Source: an uncultured bacterium (lineage in GTDB: Bacteria > Cyanobacteriota > Vampirovibrionia > Gastranaerophilales > Gastranaerophilaceae). From it: DNA of 44,577 bases. This document shows, in pieces, positions 43,141 to 44,577 of the stretch. Every line of letters begins with the position of its first letter. Positions within the stretch are counted from its first letter, which is position 1. The position numbers and the translations under genes were made by a program. The DNA lies in assembly GCA_902766105.1 (NCBI GenBank), contig CACXCI010000010.1:1-44577 (forward strand). Reading direction: 5' to 3'. Under the pieces are notes generated by a model. The model ran no database searches, was not told where the DNA came from, and was given only the letters and a program-made list of their open reading frames with translations.

Positions 43141-43779
43141 TTGAATAATTTTGAAAGCTTTGATAACTCTGAAACAGCTACTAAAAAGGACATTGTAATA
43201 CAAGAGCGTGTTGATCTTGTATCTTCGCACATGTATAAACAGTTCCTTGATTATCAACATTCTACCGTCAATACAAACGATATTTTTGCCAAAATGGTGG
43301 AATGTCTTGAATTGGTTGCCGATAACTTAAAACAGTCCTTCAACTCACGTGGCGTCACAACACAAAATATTTATGTAGAAACAGATGCACTAAAATCTGT
43401 TGCGGTACTTAATATTTTGTGGCATAAGATGAGTTTTACCACACGTTGTAACTTTCTTCCGCAAGCTTTGTACAGGGCTGACAAAAGACATATACTTTCA
43501 AACAGAATAATAGCACTGAAAGGAAATTACAACGAGATTATAAAAGATGCAAAAGACAGAGAAGAGGAAATGGAAAGGCTTTTGGCTAATGAGATAGCCT
43601 CCTTATACATTCCGGCAGAGCAAATACAAAGATGTATATTCATAATGAAACACTCAGAACAAGAATATACAATAAACCAAACTGATGCACCCAGAGAAGT
43701 TGTTTTAAAAGTCGTAGAAACTGTTTGCGGCGATTATATATATCATCAGGAAGGTTTTACTAAAAAATTTAATGTATAA
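43141..43779 (+). CDS. Unknown helical protein, 212 residues
   Basis: I do not recognise this protein. It starts at TTG with AGAAGGAAA at the right distance. It appears all-alpha and soluble, with no membrane segment or signal peptide; residues 130-165 form a charged helix (AKDREEEMERLLANEIASLY). The spacer before it (43003-43140) holds an (AATTAT)n tract at 43008-43026 and a hairpin ACATGTTT...AAAACATG. It lies 61 bases before the small Sm-like candidate gene and is probably co-expressed with it. Confidence 0.65.
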   Translation: MNNFESFDNSETATKKDIVIQERVDLVSSHMYKQFLDYQHSTVNTNDIFAKMVECLELVADNLKQSFNSRGVTTQNIYVETDALKSVAVLNILWHKMSFTTRCNFLPQALYRADKRHILSNRIIALKGNYNEIIKDAKDREEEMERLLANEIASLYIPAEQIQRCIFIMKHSEQEYTINQTDAPREVVLKVVETVCGDYIYHQEGFTKKFNV

Positions 43780-43840
43780 AAATTTTTGACTTGAACAAAA
43801 AAATAACTAAGATAATAATGTAGAGGTTGTTAGGTTAGAT

Positions 43841-44194
43841 ATGAGACTGGTAGAAAGACTAAGGATATACGAAAATCAATATGTATTTATACGTTGGGCA
43901 ATGGGCGGAGAGTACGGCAAATTAATCTATGCAGGAGATGACTTTGTCGAATTTAACATAATTGACATAGAAACAATGAGCTACAAAGAAACTATGCTTA
44001 TATATGCCCCGTTGATATTAGAAGTTTCTGTCGGCGGCCCTGATATTGCGAGAATTGTCGCTGAAGTATCTTCAAGAATGCCTGCCATGGAAAAGGAAGA
44101 TATTATCTCTACCAATACAACAAAACCGACAAAACGTACTCGAAAAACTAAAAATACAGAACCCAAAAAGGACAATAGCCTTACAGAAGGCTAG
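43841..44194 (+). CDS. Small protein with a possible Sm/Hfq-like barrel and basic tail
   Basis: This 117-residue protein is not in a family I can name. Residues 1-65 show a strand pattern close to Sm-like folds: a helix-like start LVERLRIYEN, then YVFIRWAMGGEYGKLIYAGDDFVEFNII and TMLIYAPLILEVSV, reminiscent of Hfq's V-x-L-x-N-G-x-x-x-x-G-x-I-x-x-x-D-x-F-V. The C-terminal 30 residues are Lys/Arg/Thr-rich (KPTKRTRKTKN) and could bind nucleic acid. A start ATG with AGAGGTTGTTAG upstream is acceptable. It follows the unknown helical gene. RNA binding is inference. Confidence 0.65.
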   Translation: MRLVERLRIYENQYVFIRWAMGGEYGKLIYAGDDFVEFNIIDIETMSYKETMLIYAPLILEVSVGGPDIARIVAEVSSRMPAMEKEDIISTNTTKPTKRTRKTKNTEPKKDNSLTEG

Positions 44195-44438
44195 AAAGTT
44201 CAACACTTTCTCTGACGCATGCTCAACTCAGCTACGCATACAAGCTCACTCAAAAAATTTCGTCATTTTGAACATGTTTTAGTATCTTGAAATTTTTTGG
44301 TTCGTTTTGTATCACTGCGTTCGTGCCTCTGCGAATACTACCCATTTCGCATTAAACGGCAACGTTCGCATTTGCAGAGAAAGTTCAACACTTTCTCTGA
44401 CGCATGCTCAACTCTCACTGCGTTCGTGCCTCTGCGAA
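44193..44438. repeat. Duplicated 37-bp and 24-bp segments
   Basis: A 37-bp sequence beginning AGAAAGTTCAACACTTTC occurs identically at 44193-44229 and 44378-44414. It contains the hairpin GAAAGT-TCAAC-ACTTTC. A 24-bp sequence beginning TCACTGCGTTCGTGCC is identical at 44312-44335 and 44415-44438. In the second occurrence the two units are directly joined, so a partial duplication with an interruption is likely. The stretch 44195-44577 holds no gene I can support. Confidence 0.7.
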
Positions 44439-44442
44439 ATGG

Positions 44443-44478
44443 GTAAAAAAAAAGTCACAACTTTCATTTTTGCGACTT
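44443..44478 (-). terminator. Minus-strand terminator near the right edge
   Basis: Read on the minus strand, AAGTCGCAA...TTGTGACTT forms a 9-bp stem (44470-44478 with 44452-44460, one G-U pair), followed by nine T residues. It implies a minus-strand gene ending just right of the window, or acts against read-through. Confidence 0.6.
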
Positions 44479-44577
44479 GAACAATAATCTTGGGAGGAGA
44501 TTTTGGGATAGTTTGTACATGCATGATATGACAAGCATGTCAAATTTGTTACATTTGTATTATAAATTTTAACAAAA

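Overview
The window is 44.6 kb of AT-rich bacterial chromosome with dense genes, short intergenic gaps, Shine-Dalgarno-led starts and several TTG starts. I infer a fermentative, non-photosynthetic relative of cyanobacteria (Vampirovibrionia/Melainabacteria, gut Gastranaerophilales type). The support is a DUF1822-like domain (a family typical of Cyanobacteriota) on a large membrane protein next to a sigma factor, an [FeFe]-hydrogenase maturase HydE, a LicD/capsule locus, and many small proteins without clear relatives. No rRNA gene or other marker in the window fixes the taxonomy, so this assignment is moderate.

Layout. 1-4 kb: initiator tRNA, small unknown proteins, a TPR/glycosyltransferase fusion, and the C-terminal remnant of a DNA methyltransferase. 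3.9-7.0 kb: a minus-strand operon for a VWA membrane protein, an FHA-like eight-helix membrane protein and a TonB-like protein, which may form one envelope complex. 7.0-8.6 kb: tRNA-Gln inside a repeat-rich segment with a RAYT transposase gene framed by perfect inverted hairpins and surrounded by hairpins with a GTAG foot, between two 89-bp direct repeats. 8.6-18.7 kb: six minus-strand genes. Four look like unusual hydrolases (two HExxH proteins, a 5'-nucleotidase, a papain-like protein); between them lie HydE and an MnmA variant lacking the usual second catalytic cysteine. 18.8-21.6 kb: solitary TOPRIM protein, tRNA-Glu, GT2 glycosyltransferase, TrhA/hemolysin III.

21.6-26.4 kb: housekeeping genes, with Nif3-like and coaBC (both carrying in-frame palindromic-repeat insertions) and gmk on the minus strand, and groES-groEL on the plus strand with an unusual structured spacer. 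26.4-33.5 kb: a surface-glycan locus with a wrecked glycosyltransferase, then an IspD/TarI-type cytidylyltransferase, an SDR, an AraD-type pentulose-phosphate epimerase, LicD and two glycosyltransferases. I read this as synthesis of a CDP-linked pentose or pentitol and its transfer to a glycan. 33.5-35.8 kb: cysE, two phage tail-fibre-like genes and a small Ala-rich membrane protein. 36-44.2 kb: a plus-strand cluster with the 1151-aa acidic DUF1822-like/TonB-C-like membrane protein, a small sigma factor with its own extended -10 promoter, a zinc-ribbon/ATPase/TPR regulator, an unknown protein and a small Sm-like candidate. The window ends in duplicated repeat segments and a minus-strand terminator.

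Best candidates for something undescribed are the 36-44 kb sigma/STAND/DUF1822 cluster, the VWA-FHA-TonB operon, the CDP-pentitol/LicD cassette, and the RAYT/palindrome system that also reaches into coding genes.
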